DNA from: UMGS75 sp051872775
GTDB taxonomy: Bacteria; Bacillota_I; Bacilli_A; ML615J-28; CAG-313
Direction: 5' to 3'
NCBI GenBank assembly: GCA_051872775.1
Contig: JBJEEE010000055.1
Coordinates: 1 to 12,059 of the forward strand
DNA length: 12,059 bases
Shown: in pieces, positions 5,471 through 12,059 of the stretch
How the letters are laid out: each line of letters begins with the position of its first letter
How positions within the stretch are numbered: the stretch's first letter is position 1
The notes under the pieces: generated by a model
Told to the model about the DNA's origin: nothing
Database searches by the model: none
What the model saw: the letters and a program-made list of their open reading frames with translations, nothing else
Program-made: the position numbers and the translations under genes

Positions 5471-7996
5471 TTAAAAGCGATCAATTGGTTCTTTTTTTAT
5501 CTTAAATCGTTCTTTACGATTCTTGATTGCTTTTTCAATCTCAGATATAAAGTGAGTAATCGATGTAATTAATGTATAAGATAAAAGTGATAAAATAATC
5601 AATAGTAATAATGGATTAGCAATAGCATGTCCATCCTTAATACTATAAAGTGCGACAAAATGGAAAAATTGTTCACTTATTTTAATACCAAATATCGATA
5701 CATCCATCATAGCTAGTACTGTTAATAATAAGGCTCCTGATACACAGCCAATAAACATAACCGATTTCTTAAAACTAAATGGTTGACAAGCAATATATAG
5801 GACCATAAACTCGGTATATGTAGCACATAATACCACTACAGTATTTAATTCTGCACTATTGAGACCTAATGGTTTTGCGGCAACATAGGCAATTACCACT
5901 TCTATAATAATAGCTAAGGCTCCAGGTAGAGCTTTTTTAATGGCATTAACGAGGAAATTACCTTGAATTTGACGATTATTGGGTTGAATAGCAAGGAAGA
6001 AAGACGGAATACCGATACCTAAGAACTCTAATAATAGTAAATCAGTATTATACATAATTGGGAATCCTGCTAATCCATCTGGATGGAATTTGTGGATAAA
6101 GCCAACAATTGTAAGGAAGGCAAGAATAATAATAAATAAGGTCTTAACTAAAAACAACATTGAAGTTTGTTGAATATTATTTATTACGCGACGACCTTCG
6201 CCAACAACTTGAGGAAGCGAACTAAAATTAGAATCTAGCAAAACTAGTTTAGCAACACTCTTTACCGCATCGTTACCACTTGCCATAGCAATACTACAAT
6301 CAGCTTCTTTTAAAGCTAAAATATCATTAACACCATCGCCTGTCATTGCAACCGTATGTTTATGATCTTTTAAAGATTTAACTATGATTTGTTTTTGATT
6401 AGGCTTTACTCTACCAAAAACAGTATACTTGTTAGCAGCTTCATATACTTCATCATCACTTAATCCTTCTAAACTTATATATTCATCAGAATTTTTTATT
6501 CCAACTCTTCTTGCAACTTCCGCAACCGTAACTGGATTATCACCAGAAATAACTTTTACTTCTACCCCATTATCTTTAAAATACTTAATCGTATCAAATA
6601 CTTCTGGTCTAATCTGATCTTCAATAATAATCAATGATATTAATTTAACCGCTTTTTGAACCTTACCATCTTTAAGTGGTGCTGAACAATAACCTAAGGC
6701 AAGAACTCGGAACCCTTGGTTAGCAAATTCATTTATTGTTTCTGCATATTTTTCATATCCACTACGTAAGACAAATTCAGGAGCCCCTAATAAGAATGTA
6801 CCTTGTTCGAATGTTACAGCACTATATTTACGTTCTGAAGCAAATGGTAATACTTCTAGAGGTTTCATTTTCTCACTAAAACCAAAGTATGTTTCTAAAG
6901 CTTTAGCAGTCATATTAGTTTCATGTAATGCACTATTCATTGAGGCAATTATTTCTTTAATATTGAATTGTACCCCTTTTTGATATTCAACATAACGAAC
7001 TACAGACATTGTGCCATCTGTAATCGTACCTGTTTTATCTAGGCACAAAACATCAACACGAGCAAGCATTTCTATACAATAAATATCTTGTACAAGGGTA
7101 TTTCTTTTAGCTAATCTTATAACCCCCATTGCTAAAGCAATTGTAGTCATTAGGTATAACCCTTGAGGTATCATACCAATTAATGCGGTTGTGGTTTTAA
7201 GAATTGAGTCAACTAGTTTTGTCGTAAATTCAGGATCATGCAAATCAAACTTAAACTCCATTCCTCTAAAAAAGAGAAGGGCGCCAAATACCACAAGAAT
7301 GACTGATACTACCTTTAACATTTTATTTAAATCACTAAGAATTCCCGATTGTGGTTGTTTATATTTTTTTGCTTGTGCTGCAAGTTTAGCAATTTCATTA
7401 TCATTTCCAACTCTTTCAACTTGCGCAAGACAATTACCCGAAACAACAAAACTTCCAGAATATAAGGTAGCACCTACATTTTTACGAATTGGAATTGATT
7501 CACCTGTTAATTGTGACTCGTTTACCTCAACTTCACCATTAACCAAAATAGCATCGGTTGTAATTTCTCGTCCTGGTGTTAAATACATTATATCATCAAG
7601 AACTACTTCGCTAACCCCTACTTCTACTTTTTGACCTTGACGAACTACTGTAACTGTAGGAGTAGATAATAACTTAAGTTTATCTATCGTTTGGCGTGAT
7701 CTAATTTCTTGAATTGTACCAATTAAGGTATTTAAAGTAACGAGTAATAAAAAAGTAAATTGTGAAATATTTGCATTTACAATTATTAATAATACTGCAA
7801 TAAAAATATAAACAATATTAAAAAAGGTAAATAGATTTCTAATAATGATGCCAAAATATCCTTTTTTATTGACATCATTTGATATATTTACTAGACCGTT
7901 TAAATTACGTTCTTTGATTTGTTCTTCATTTAATCCTTCGTTATAATTAGGCGTATAACGAATAATATCGGTATTAACATGCTTCTTCTTTGCCAC
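5471..7996 (-). CDS. Cation-translocating P-type ATPase (Ca/Mg-type, CtpE-like)
   Basis: This 841-residue membrane pump couples ATP hydrolysis to cation transport. Motifs from the GTG start: TGES at 164-167 (actuator), PQGL at 277-280 in the fourth membrane helix, DKTGT at 320-324 with phosphorylated Asp320, GAPE at 404-407 in the nucleotide domain, and GDGVND at 553-558. Two hydrophobic hairpins precede the catalytic core and about six segments follow it. There is no N-terminal heavy-metal domain or CPC motif, so it is not a copper or cadmium pump. The helix-4 motif has Gln where Ca pumps have PEGL. It resembles the CtpE/Exp7-like group, but the ion is unsettled. I chose GTG 7996 because of the strong AAGGGGGAAG upstream; a longer reading frame to 8167 would run over the promoter and the divergent gene. 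Confidence 0.88.
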   Translation of the reverse strand: MAKKKHVNTDIIRYTPNYNEGLNEEQIKERNLNGLVNISNDVNKKGYFGIIIRNLFTFFNIVYIFIAVLLIIVNANISQFTFLLLVTLNTLIGTIQEIRSRQTIDKLKLLSTPTVTVVRQGQKVEVGVSEVVLDDIMYLTPGREITTDAILVNGEVEVNESQLTGESIPIRKNVGATLYSGSFVVSGNCLAQVERVGNDNEIAKLAAQAKKYKQPQSGILSDLNKMLKVVSVILVVFGALLFFRGMEFKFDLHDPEFTTKLVDSILKTTTALIGMIPQGLYLMTTIALAMGVIRLAKRNTLVQDIYCIEMLARVDVLCLDKTGTITDGTMSVVRYVEYQKGVQFNIKEIIASMNSALHETNMTAKALETYFGFSEKMKPLEVLPFASERKYSAVTFEQGTFLLGAPEFVLRSGYEKYAETINEFANQGFRVLALGYCSAPLKDGKVQKAVKLISLIIIEDQIRPEVFDTIKYFKDNGVEVKVISGDNPVTVAEVARRVGIKNSDEYISLEGLSDDEVYEAANKYTVFGRVKPNQKQIIVKSLKDHKHTVAMTGDGVNDILALKEADCSIAMASGNDAVKSVAKLVLLDSNFSSLPQVVGEGRRVINNIQQTSMLFLVKTLFIIILAFLTIVGFIHKFHPDGLAGFPIMYNTDLLLLEFLGIGIPSFFLAIQPNNRQIQGNFLVNAIKKALPGALAIIIEVVIAYVAAKPLGLNSAELNTVVVLCATYTEFMVLYIACQPFSFKKSVMFIGCVSGALLLTVLAMMDVSIFGIKISEQFFHFVALYSIKDGHAIANPLLLLIILSLLSYTLITSITHFISEIEKAIKNRKERFKIKKEPIDRF

Positions 7997-8023
7997 TTTT
8001 CTTCCCCCTTTTTGTTCTATATT

Positions 8024-8052
8024 ATTATAGCACATTTTAAAATAAAAGTAAA
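8024..8052 (-). promoter_or_regulatory. Promoter of the P-type ATPase gene with extended -10
   Basis: On the minus strand TTTACT (8052-8047), a 17-base spacer and TATAAT (8029-8024) are preceded by TGC, giving an extended -10. This places transcription after any upstream in-frame ATG and supports the GTG 7996 start. Confidence 0.7.
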
Positions 8053-8081
8053 TGAATATAATTTTAATATTTAAGTATATT

Positions 8082-8109
8082 TTGCACCCTTTTTTATCTA
8101 TTTTATGAT
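8082..8109 (+). promoter_or_regulatory. Promoter of the amidotransferase-Nudix pair
   Basis: TTGCAC at 8082-8087 is followed after 16 bases by TATGAT at 8104-8109. The next gene starts at 8137 with AAGGAGAG as ribosome binding site. Confidence 0.55.
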
Positions 8110-8136
8110 AAAATAAATCTGTAAAGGAGAGATAAA

Positions 8137-8823
8137 ATGTCCAATAAAATAATCGGTGTAACACCACGTATTAACAAAACAGAAACAAATACTTTTTTAA
8201 GGGTTCATAGAAATTATATTGATAGATTAATTCAAAACGGATTAACCCCTATTATTATTACTCCAAATTCAAACCTAGATTGCGTTATGCCTCTATGTAG
8301 TGGTTTTCTCATTATTGGAGGAGATGATTTTGATCCAATAATGTATGGTGAAAATAATGATTTAAATCTATCTAAAGAAATTGAACCCGAAATGGATGAA
8401 CTTGATCATATAATCATCAACTATGCAATGTCTCATCACGTACCACTACTTGGTATATGTCGTGGACATCAAGCTCTTGCGGCTGTACTTGGCAAAAAAC
8501 TATACCAAGATATTGATTATTGTCATCTTTCTCATCCTCATGATGGAATCTATCATGAAGTAACCAAAACTACAAACTATGGTCTTGCAACAAAACTACC
8601 AGAGAAATTTATATCTAACACATATCATCATCAAGCTATTAATGAAGTACCTGATGGGTTTGTTGTTTTATTTCAAAACCATGATGTAATTGAAGCCATT
8701 GAACATACTTCCTTACCAATCATTGGTATCCAGTGGCATCCAGAAAGAATGGAAACAGCAGAATCTAAAGTTATTTTTGATTACTTTTATCAAAAGGTTT
8801 GTGAATATGAACAAAATAATTAA
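8137..8823 (+). CDS. Class I glutamine amidotransferase-like hydrolase (peptidase C26, gamma-glutamyl-GABA hydrolase-like)
   Basis: This 228-residue cytoplasmic enzyme belongs to the peptidase C26 group of class I amidotransferases, related to PuuD, which splits gamma-glutamyl amides. It has the GGDDFDP loop at 61-67, the nucleophile elbow LGICRGHQ with Cys108, an NTYHHQAI segment near 161-168, and the triad end GIQWHPE with His201 and Glu203. All three catalytic residues are present and the length is normal. It stands alone without a synthetase domain, so it is a hydrolase rather than an ammonia donor. No putrescine pathway genes are near, so the PuuD role is not implied; other gamma-glutamyl compounds are possible. 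Its end overlaps the Nudix gene by 17 bases, which suggests joint expression. Confidence 0.87.
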   Translation: MSNKIIGVTPRINKTETNTFLRVHRNYIDRLIQNGLTPIIITPNSNLDCVMPLCSGFLIIGGDDFDPIMYGENNDLNLSKEIEPEMDELDHIIINYAMSHHVPLLGICRGHQALAAVLGKKLYQDIDYCHLSHPHDGIYHEVTKTTNYGLATKLPEKFISNTYHHQAINEVPDGFVVLFQNHDVIEAIEHTSLPIIGIQWHPERMETAESKVIFDYFYQKVCEYEQNN

Positions 8824-9364
8824 TTCTAATCTAATCTATCAAGGAAGAATCATTACCGTAAAAAAACTAATAGTTGAACTTGAAAATAAACAGCAAGTAA
8901 TACGTGAGTTTGTGCATCATCAACAAGCAGTGGCTATGATTCCACTTATTAATAATCAGATAATATTTGTAAAACAATTTCGAATTGGTGCGGGGGAATC
9001 ACTTCTTGAAATTCCAGCTGGTCTAATTGAAAATAATGAAGATAAGGAAAATACCGTTATCCGTGAATTGCAAGAAGAAATCGGATATAAATCTAATAAA
9101 ATTACCTTTATGGGGTCATATTATCTATCACCAGGATATTGTGATGAACTAATCCATCTTTATCTTTGCGAAGACTTAGTACCTAGTAAATTAAAAGCCG
9201 ATGACGATGAATTTATTACGCTCGAATATCTTAATATTTGCGATTTACCATCACTTATTATAAATGATACGACCAACCCAAACAAAAAACTAGATGCTAA
9301 AACGTATTTAGCATTATCTCTATTTCTTAATTATCAGGCTTATAGTAAAAAAGGTGTCAAATGA
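8807..9364 (+). CDS. Nudix hydrolase, ADP-ribose pyrophosphatase type
   Basis: This 185-residue enzyme would split ADP-ribose or a similar nucleoside diphosphate derivative into AMP and a phosphate ester. A perfect Nudix box runs from Gly72 to Tyr94 (G-x5-E-x7-REL-x-EE-x-GY), with the metal-binding glutamates in RELQEE. An SPG at 108-110, about 15 residues after the box, is typical of the ADP-ribose subgroup, as is the EIPAGLIE segment just before and into the box. The N-terminal YQGRIITVKK strand also fits NudF-like proteins. I chose ATG 8807, which has AAAGG upstream; a longer frame from 8690 lies wholly inside the preceding gene and adds no domain. Its last codons and TGA stop form part of the terminator hairpin shared with the EF-G-like gene. 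Confidence 0.88.
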   Translation: MNKIINSNLIYQGRIITVKKLIVELENKQQVIREFVHHQQAVAMIPLINNQIIFVKQFRIGAGESLLEIPAGLIENNEDKENTVIRELQEEIGYKSNKITFMGSYYLSPGYCDELIHLYLCEDLVPSKLKADDDEFITLEYLNICDLPSLIINDTTNPNKKLDAKTYLALSLFLNYQAYSKKGVK

Positions 9365-9373
9365 CACCTTTTT
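9348..9373. terminator. Bidirectional terminator between the Nudix and EF-G-like genes
   Basis: AAAAAGGTGTCA (9348-9359) and TGACACCTTTTT (9362-9373) are exact reverse complements separated by two A. In RNA the inner pairs would open to make a normal loop. Both strands have a T run after the stem. The Nudix stop codon TGA lies inside the hairpin. Confidence 0.85.
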
Positions 9374-9374
9374 A

Positions 9375-11399
9375 TTATGCTTGTTTAGGTTTATATTCTT
9401 CAATAATCTTAGCAACTAGATGTTCTGGAACATCATCGTATCTAATGAACTTACGTGTGAAGTGACCACTTCCTTGCGTCATAGCTTTTAAGTCAATTGC
9501 ATAATTAACGATTTCAGCTTCAGGAATGTGAGCTGTAATGGCAGTTTTACCACGTCCGGCTGGATTCATACCGATTACAGTACCTCTACGTTGAGGGATA
9601 TCACCCATAATATCACCAACATATTCATCTTTTATAGTTACAACAACTTCCATGATAGGTTCAAGAATTGTTGGTTTAATAACTTTACATGCTTCCTTAA
9701 AGGCAAGTGCTGCAGCAATCTTAAATGAAATTTCATTTGAGTCAACAGGATGATATGATCCAAAGTATAATACAGCACGAACACCAACAACTGGGAATCC
9801 TGCAAGTGGACCATGTTCAAGGTTTTCAATTAAGCCTTTTTCAACGGCAGGGAAATAGTTTTTAGGTACTGCTCCACCTACTACTTCAGATGCGAATTCA
9901 AAGTCTTTATCAGCAAGAGGTTCAAATCTAATCCATACATCACCATATTGACCAGCACCACCAGATTGTTTCTTATGTTTACCTTGAGCTTCACCAACTT
10001 TACGAATTGTTTCACGGTATACAATCTTAGGTTCAGCTGTAGTAACTTCAACTTTATACATATTTTTTAACTTTTCAAGGATATAACCAATATGAGTCAT
10101 ACCTTGACCACCAATAAGTAGTTGTGAAGTTTCAGGATTACGTTTAACTTCAAATGATGGATCTTCCGCATTTAATTTAGCAAGAGCACTTGACATCTTG
10201 TCTTCATCTTGTTTTGTTTTTGCTTGGATTGCAACATAAATGACTGGAGTTGGAACAGGAGCAGGTTCAAAACAAATTGGTGATTTCTTATCACAAATAG
10301 TAGCACATGTAAATAAGTCAGTCATTTTTGTAGCAACAACAATATCACCAGCTTTAAAAGTTGGAACATTAATTTGGTTTTTACCCATTAATGTCATAAA
10401 TGTACCTACTTTAGTTATTGTATCTGTATTAGAAACTAATAATTCAGTTAAACCAGCTGTTGTACCAGAAACAATTTTTATATAGTTTAAAGTACCTAAA
10501 AATTGGTCAACAACTGTTTTAAATACATAACCAGCAAATGGTTCAGATTCAAGTCCTTCACGTTTTTTGCCATCTTTACCAGGTTTAGTTGGGCAGTCAG
10601 CTGGACTAGGTAAATATGAACATACCATATTTAATAATCCTTCTACTCCATCATCAGCAGTAGCACTTCCAACCACAATTGGGAATAAATCACAATTATG
10701 AACAGCAGTTTTGATTCCATTTTCCATTTCTTCACTTGTAAATGGTTCTTCCATAAAGAACTTTTCCATTAATTCTTCAGCCGTTTCCGCAACTTTTTCA
10801 CTTAAAGCATAGTGAAGTTCATCATACTTATCAGCATATGCGGCAGGTACTGCTTCTTTATCGCCAAGTACGCTAAAGTATCCTTGATAATTATTTTCAG
10901 TTCCCATTGGATAACATACAGCAATGGCATTTGAACCAAGGCCTTCTTCAACTTTACTCATAATTTGCGCAAACTTAACGTTTTCTTTATTCATTTTATT
11001 GACAAAAACGATGGTTGGAATATTTCTTTCTCTTAATTCATCCCATACTCTTTCTGTACCAACTTCAATTCCCTTTTGGGCATCAATTAAAACAATCGCA
11101 CCATCAACAACAGCTAGGTCTTGTTCAATTTCACCTACAAATTCCTCAGATCCAGGAGTATCTAAAAAATTGATTTTGTAGCCATTCCACTCTACCGGAA
11201 TTAAAGAGGTTGAAAGAGATGTTAAACGATTTTGTTCTTCTGGTAGGTAATCAGATACGGTAGTTTTTCTTTCAACTTCACCTTTTTTTACGATTGCCTT
11301 ACTTAAAAATAACAAAGATTCTGCAAGACTTGTTTTACCACATCCTAGATGTCCAAGTAATGCAACATTTCTAATTTGTTTGGCACTATATTCTTTCAT
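9375..11399 (-). CDS. Elongation factor G-like translational GTPase (FusA2-type paralogue)
   Basis: This 674-residue protein has the five-domain layout of EF-G: GTPase to about 285, beta-barrel domain II about 286-380, domain III about 385-455, domain IV about 457-575 with SGGAGQYGDVWIRFEPL, and domain V about 578-670 with GDIMGDIPQRRGTVIG. GTPase motifs: P-loop GHLGCGKT at 16-23, RLTS at 58-61 where EF-G has RGIT, DTPG at 80-83 followed by Ser84 instead of the catalytic His, NKMN at 134-137 instead of NKMD, and SAT near 245. These differences and the DYLPEEQ segment place it with the FusA2-like paralogues, not the main EF-G, which normally sits in the str operon. Its role in translation is unknown. 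The start has a perfect AGGAGG, and the gene stands alone with its own promoter. Confidence 0.85.
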   Translation of the reverse strand: MKEYSAKQIRNVALLGHLGCGKTSLAESLLFLSKAIVKKGEVERKTTVSDYLPEEQNRLTSLSTSLIPVEWNGYKINFLDTPGSEEFVGEIEQDLAVVDGAIVLIDAQKGIEVGTERVWDELRERNIPTIVFVNKMNKENVKFAQIMSKVEEGLGSNAIAVCYPMGTENNYQGYFSVLGDKEAVPAAYADKYDELHYALSEKVAETAEELMEKFFMEEPFTSEEMENGIKTAVHNCDLFPIVVGSATADDGVEGLLNMVCSYLPSPADCPTKPGKDGKKREGLESEPFAGYVFKTVVDQFLGTLNYIKIVSGTTAGLTELLVSNTDTITKVGTFMTLMGKNQINVPTFKAGDIVVATKMTDLFTCATICDKKSPICFEPAPVPTPVIYVAIQAKTKQDEDKMSSALAKLNAEDPSFEVKRNPETSQLLIGGQGMTHIGYILEKLKNMYKVEVTTAEPKIVYRETIRKVGEAQGKHKKQSGGAGQYGDVWIRFEPLADKDFEFASEVVGGAVPKNYFPAVEKGLIENLEHGPLAGFPVVGVRAVLYFGSYHPVDSNEISFKIAAALAFKEACKVIKPTILEPIMEVVVTIKDEYVGDIMGDIPQRRGTVIGMNPAGRGKTAITAHIPEAEIVNYAIDLKAMTQGSGHFTRKFIRYDDVPEHLVAKIIEEYKPKQA

Positions 11400-11404
11400 T
11401 TTAT

Positions 11405-11410
11405 CCTCCT
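11405..11410 (-). promoter_or_regulatory. Perfect ribosome binding site of the EF-G-like gene
   Basis: AGGAGG on the minus strand ends five bases before the ATG at 11399, the strongest such site in the window, which suggests efficient translation. Confidence 0.75.
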
Positions 11411-11456
11411 AATGGCCGTAATTAATTTTTGTAATTCATACATTACGCACTAGATT

Positions 11457-11465
11457 ATTATATCA
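11457..11465 (-). promoter_or_regulatory. Extended -10 promoter of the EF-G-like gene
   Basis: TGA followed by TATAAT reads 11465 to 11457 on the minus strand, an ideal extended -10. No good -35 is seen at the right distance. A leader of roughly 50 bases follows; it contains a 6-bp inverted repeat (CGTAAT 11417-11422, ATTACG 11442-11447). Confidence 0.6.
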
Positions 11466-11503
11466 CATTATTTATATTCTTTCTCGTAAAATACTATTTT
11501 TTT

Positions 11504-11517
11504 TGAAAACGTTTTTA
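11504..11517. promoter_or_regulatory. cre-like sequence upstream of the EF-G-like promoter
   Basis: TGAAAACGTTTTTA matches the CcpA operator consensus TGWAARCGYTWWCW at 13 of 14 positions. It lies about 40 bases upstream of the -10 of the EF-G-like gene. In A+T-rich DNA such matches occur by chance, and no ccpA gene is in the window. Confidence 0.25.
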
Positions 11518-11533
11518 TTTATATAAGAGTTAA

Positions 11534-11580
11534 ATAAAAAAAAGCTTATAATTGAAGTCAAAATACTCAATTATAAACTC
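11534..11580 (-). terminator. Terminator of the DarA/PstA-like gene
   Basis: Arms 11567-11580 and 11542-11555 form a 14-bp stem on the minus strand (10 perfect pairs plus four including two wobble pairs), followed by a run of eight T. It separates this gene from the EF-G-like gene downstream. Confidence 0.85.
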
Positions 11581-11593
11581 ATTATATTTATTT

Positions 11594-11917
11594 TTATAAT
11601 TTATAGTGTTCCGCAACTTCTAAAACAAAGATAGTAGCACCATTAACGTTAACTTCAAATGGGAAAGAATTTAACATTCCAAACTCATCCGAATTATTTG
11701 GAGCTAATTGTTGTTTTCTAGATTTTGCAACTTCACCGACGGTTGACACTACTTTCTGTACTTTATCATCATCAGTTCCAACAATTAAAGTCGTATTACC
11801 ATTTTTTAATAATCCCCCTGTTGATGCAAGTTTTGTTACATAAAATTTTTCTTTCAATAATACTTTTGCGACCGCATTAGCATCTTCATTTGAAACGATA
11901 ATTAATACTAATTTCAT
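11594..11917 (-). CDS. darA: Cyclic-di-AMP receptor, PII-like (DarA/PstA, DUF970)
   Basis: This 107-residue cytoplasmic protein is a PII-like trimer subunit that binds the second messenger cyclic-di-AMP. The family signature is clear: MKLVLIIVSNEDANAV at the N-terminus, then VTKLASTGGLLKNGNTTLIVG at 27-47, which holds residues contacting the ligand, and a closing GATIFVLEVAEHYKL strand. The variable B-loop region (about 64-83) is present and the length is close to the usual 109. Its partners are poorly known even in model species. The gene is usually found near tmk and holB in Bacillota; here it stands alone with its own promoter and terminator, though what lies left in its reading direction beyond the terminator is the EF-G-like gene. 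The ATG at 11917 has AGAGGGG upstream. Confidence 0.92.
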   Translation of the reverse strand: MKLVLIIVSNEDANAVAKVLLKEKFYVTKLASTGGLLKNGNTTLIVGTDDDKVQKVVSTVGEVAKSRKQQLAPNNSDEFGMLNSFPFEVNVNGATIFVLEVAEHYKL

Positions 11918-11939
11918 TTTGTACCCCTCTTTCTAGTAT

Positions 11940-11968
11940 ATTTTATCATATAAAAAAATTTTTGTAAA
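11940..11968 (-). promoter_or_regulatory. Promoter of the DarA/PstA-like gene
   Basis: On the minus strand TTTACA (11968-11963), a 17-base spacer and TAAAAT (11945-11940) lie just upstream of the ribosome binding site and start at 11917. Confidence 0.65.
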
Positions 11969-12034
11969 GTAGATTCCCTTTTATTTTGGGTTTATGTGTT
12001 TAACTTATGATAATGTCTTAATAATTATTTTTAG

Positions 12035-12046
12035 AAAATGTCCCAA
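12035..12046 (-). repeat. Right arm of the 12-bp inverted repeat found at both window ends
   Basis: AAAATGTCCCAA is the exact reverse complement of 26-37. It lies in gene-free DNA upstream of the DarA promoter. The surrounding sequence is only weakly similar to that around the left arm. Confidence 0.35.
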
Positions 12047-12059
12047 CAATAAATATTAT

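Noticed and set aside
7998..8167. N-terminal extension of the P-type ATPase frame to an ATG at 8167
   Set aside because: It would run over the extended -10 promoter and the start of the divergent gene, has no ribosome binding site, and adds an unrelated hydrophobic stretch. GTG 7996 has a strong site.
8690..8806. Longer Nudix frame beginning inside the amidotransferase gene
   Set aside because: The added residues are an out-of-frame reading of the previous gene with no ribosome binding site.
1..12059. tRNA, rRNA, CRISPR array, prophage or toxin-antitoxin genes
   Set aside because: No cloverleaf, rRNA-like stretch, regularly spaced repeats, phage structural genes or paired small genes were seen. 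The recombinase is the only mobility gene.

Overview
The window is strongly A+T-rich, uses the standard code (TGG for Trp, TGA as a stop) and has Gram-positive style ribosome binding sites and sigma-A type promoters. With a DarA/PstA-type cyclic-di-AMP receptor, a Cys lipoprotein ABC binding protein and compact gene packing, it looks like a low-GC Bacillota, perhaps near the Erysipelotrichales, Acholeplasma or Izemoplasma side. That placement is inference; the genus cannot be read from the window.

Layout, left to right. 1-141: intergenic, with one arm of a 12-bp inverted repeat and a terminator. 142-2690 (minus): a three-gene ABC importer operon in the order ATPase, permease, lipoprotein, of the SsuABC/TauABC/ThiXYZ type, substrate unknown. 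2863-3432 (plus): a histidine phosphatase with its own promoter. 3475-4034 (minus): a decayed glycosidase family 3 remnant in at least three frames. 4065-4643 (minus): a TetR/AcrR regulator with a consensus promoter and a palindromic operator candidate. 4820-5422 (plus): a small serine recombinase, divergent from tetR. 5471-7996 (minus): a cation P-type ATPase. 8137-9364 (plus): an overlapping pair, a class I amidotransferase-like hydrolase and an ADP-ribose-type Nudix hydrolase. 9375-11399 (minus): an EF-G paralogue with altered GTPase motifs. 11594-11917 (minus): the DarA/PstA-like PII protein. 11918-12059: its promoter and the other arm of the inverted repeat.

The genes are mostly independent transcription units. 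Three convergent gene ends share one bidirectional hairpin each (3434-3476, 5428-5462, 9348-9373). The only clear multi-gene units are the ABC importer and the hydrolase-Nudix pair. Ion transport (P-type ATPase) and cyclic-di-AMP sensing (DarA) both bear on osmotic or ion homeostasis, but nothing in the sequence links them directly.

I found no convincing undescribed multi-gene system. The points most worth a second look are the EF-G paralogue with NKMN in place of NKxD and no His after DTPG, the inverted repeat at the two window ends, the collapsing GH3 gene beside a tightly controlled TetR regulator, and a lone recombinase without a transposase.
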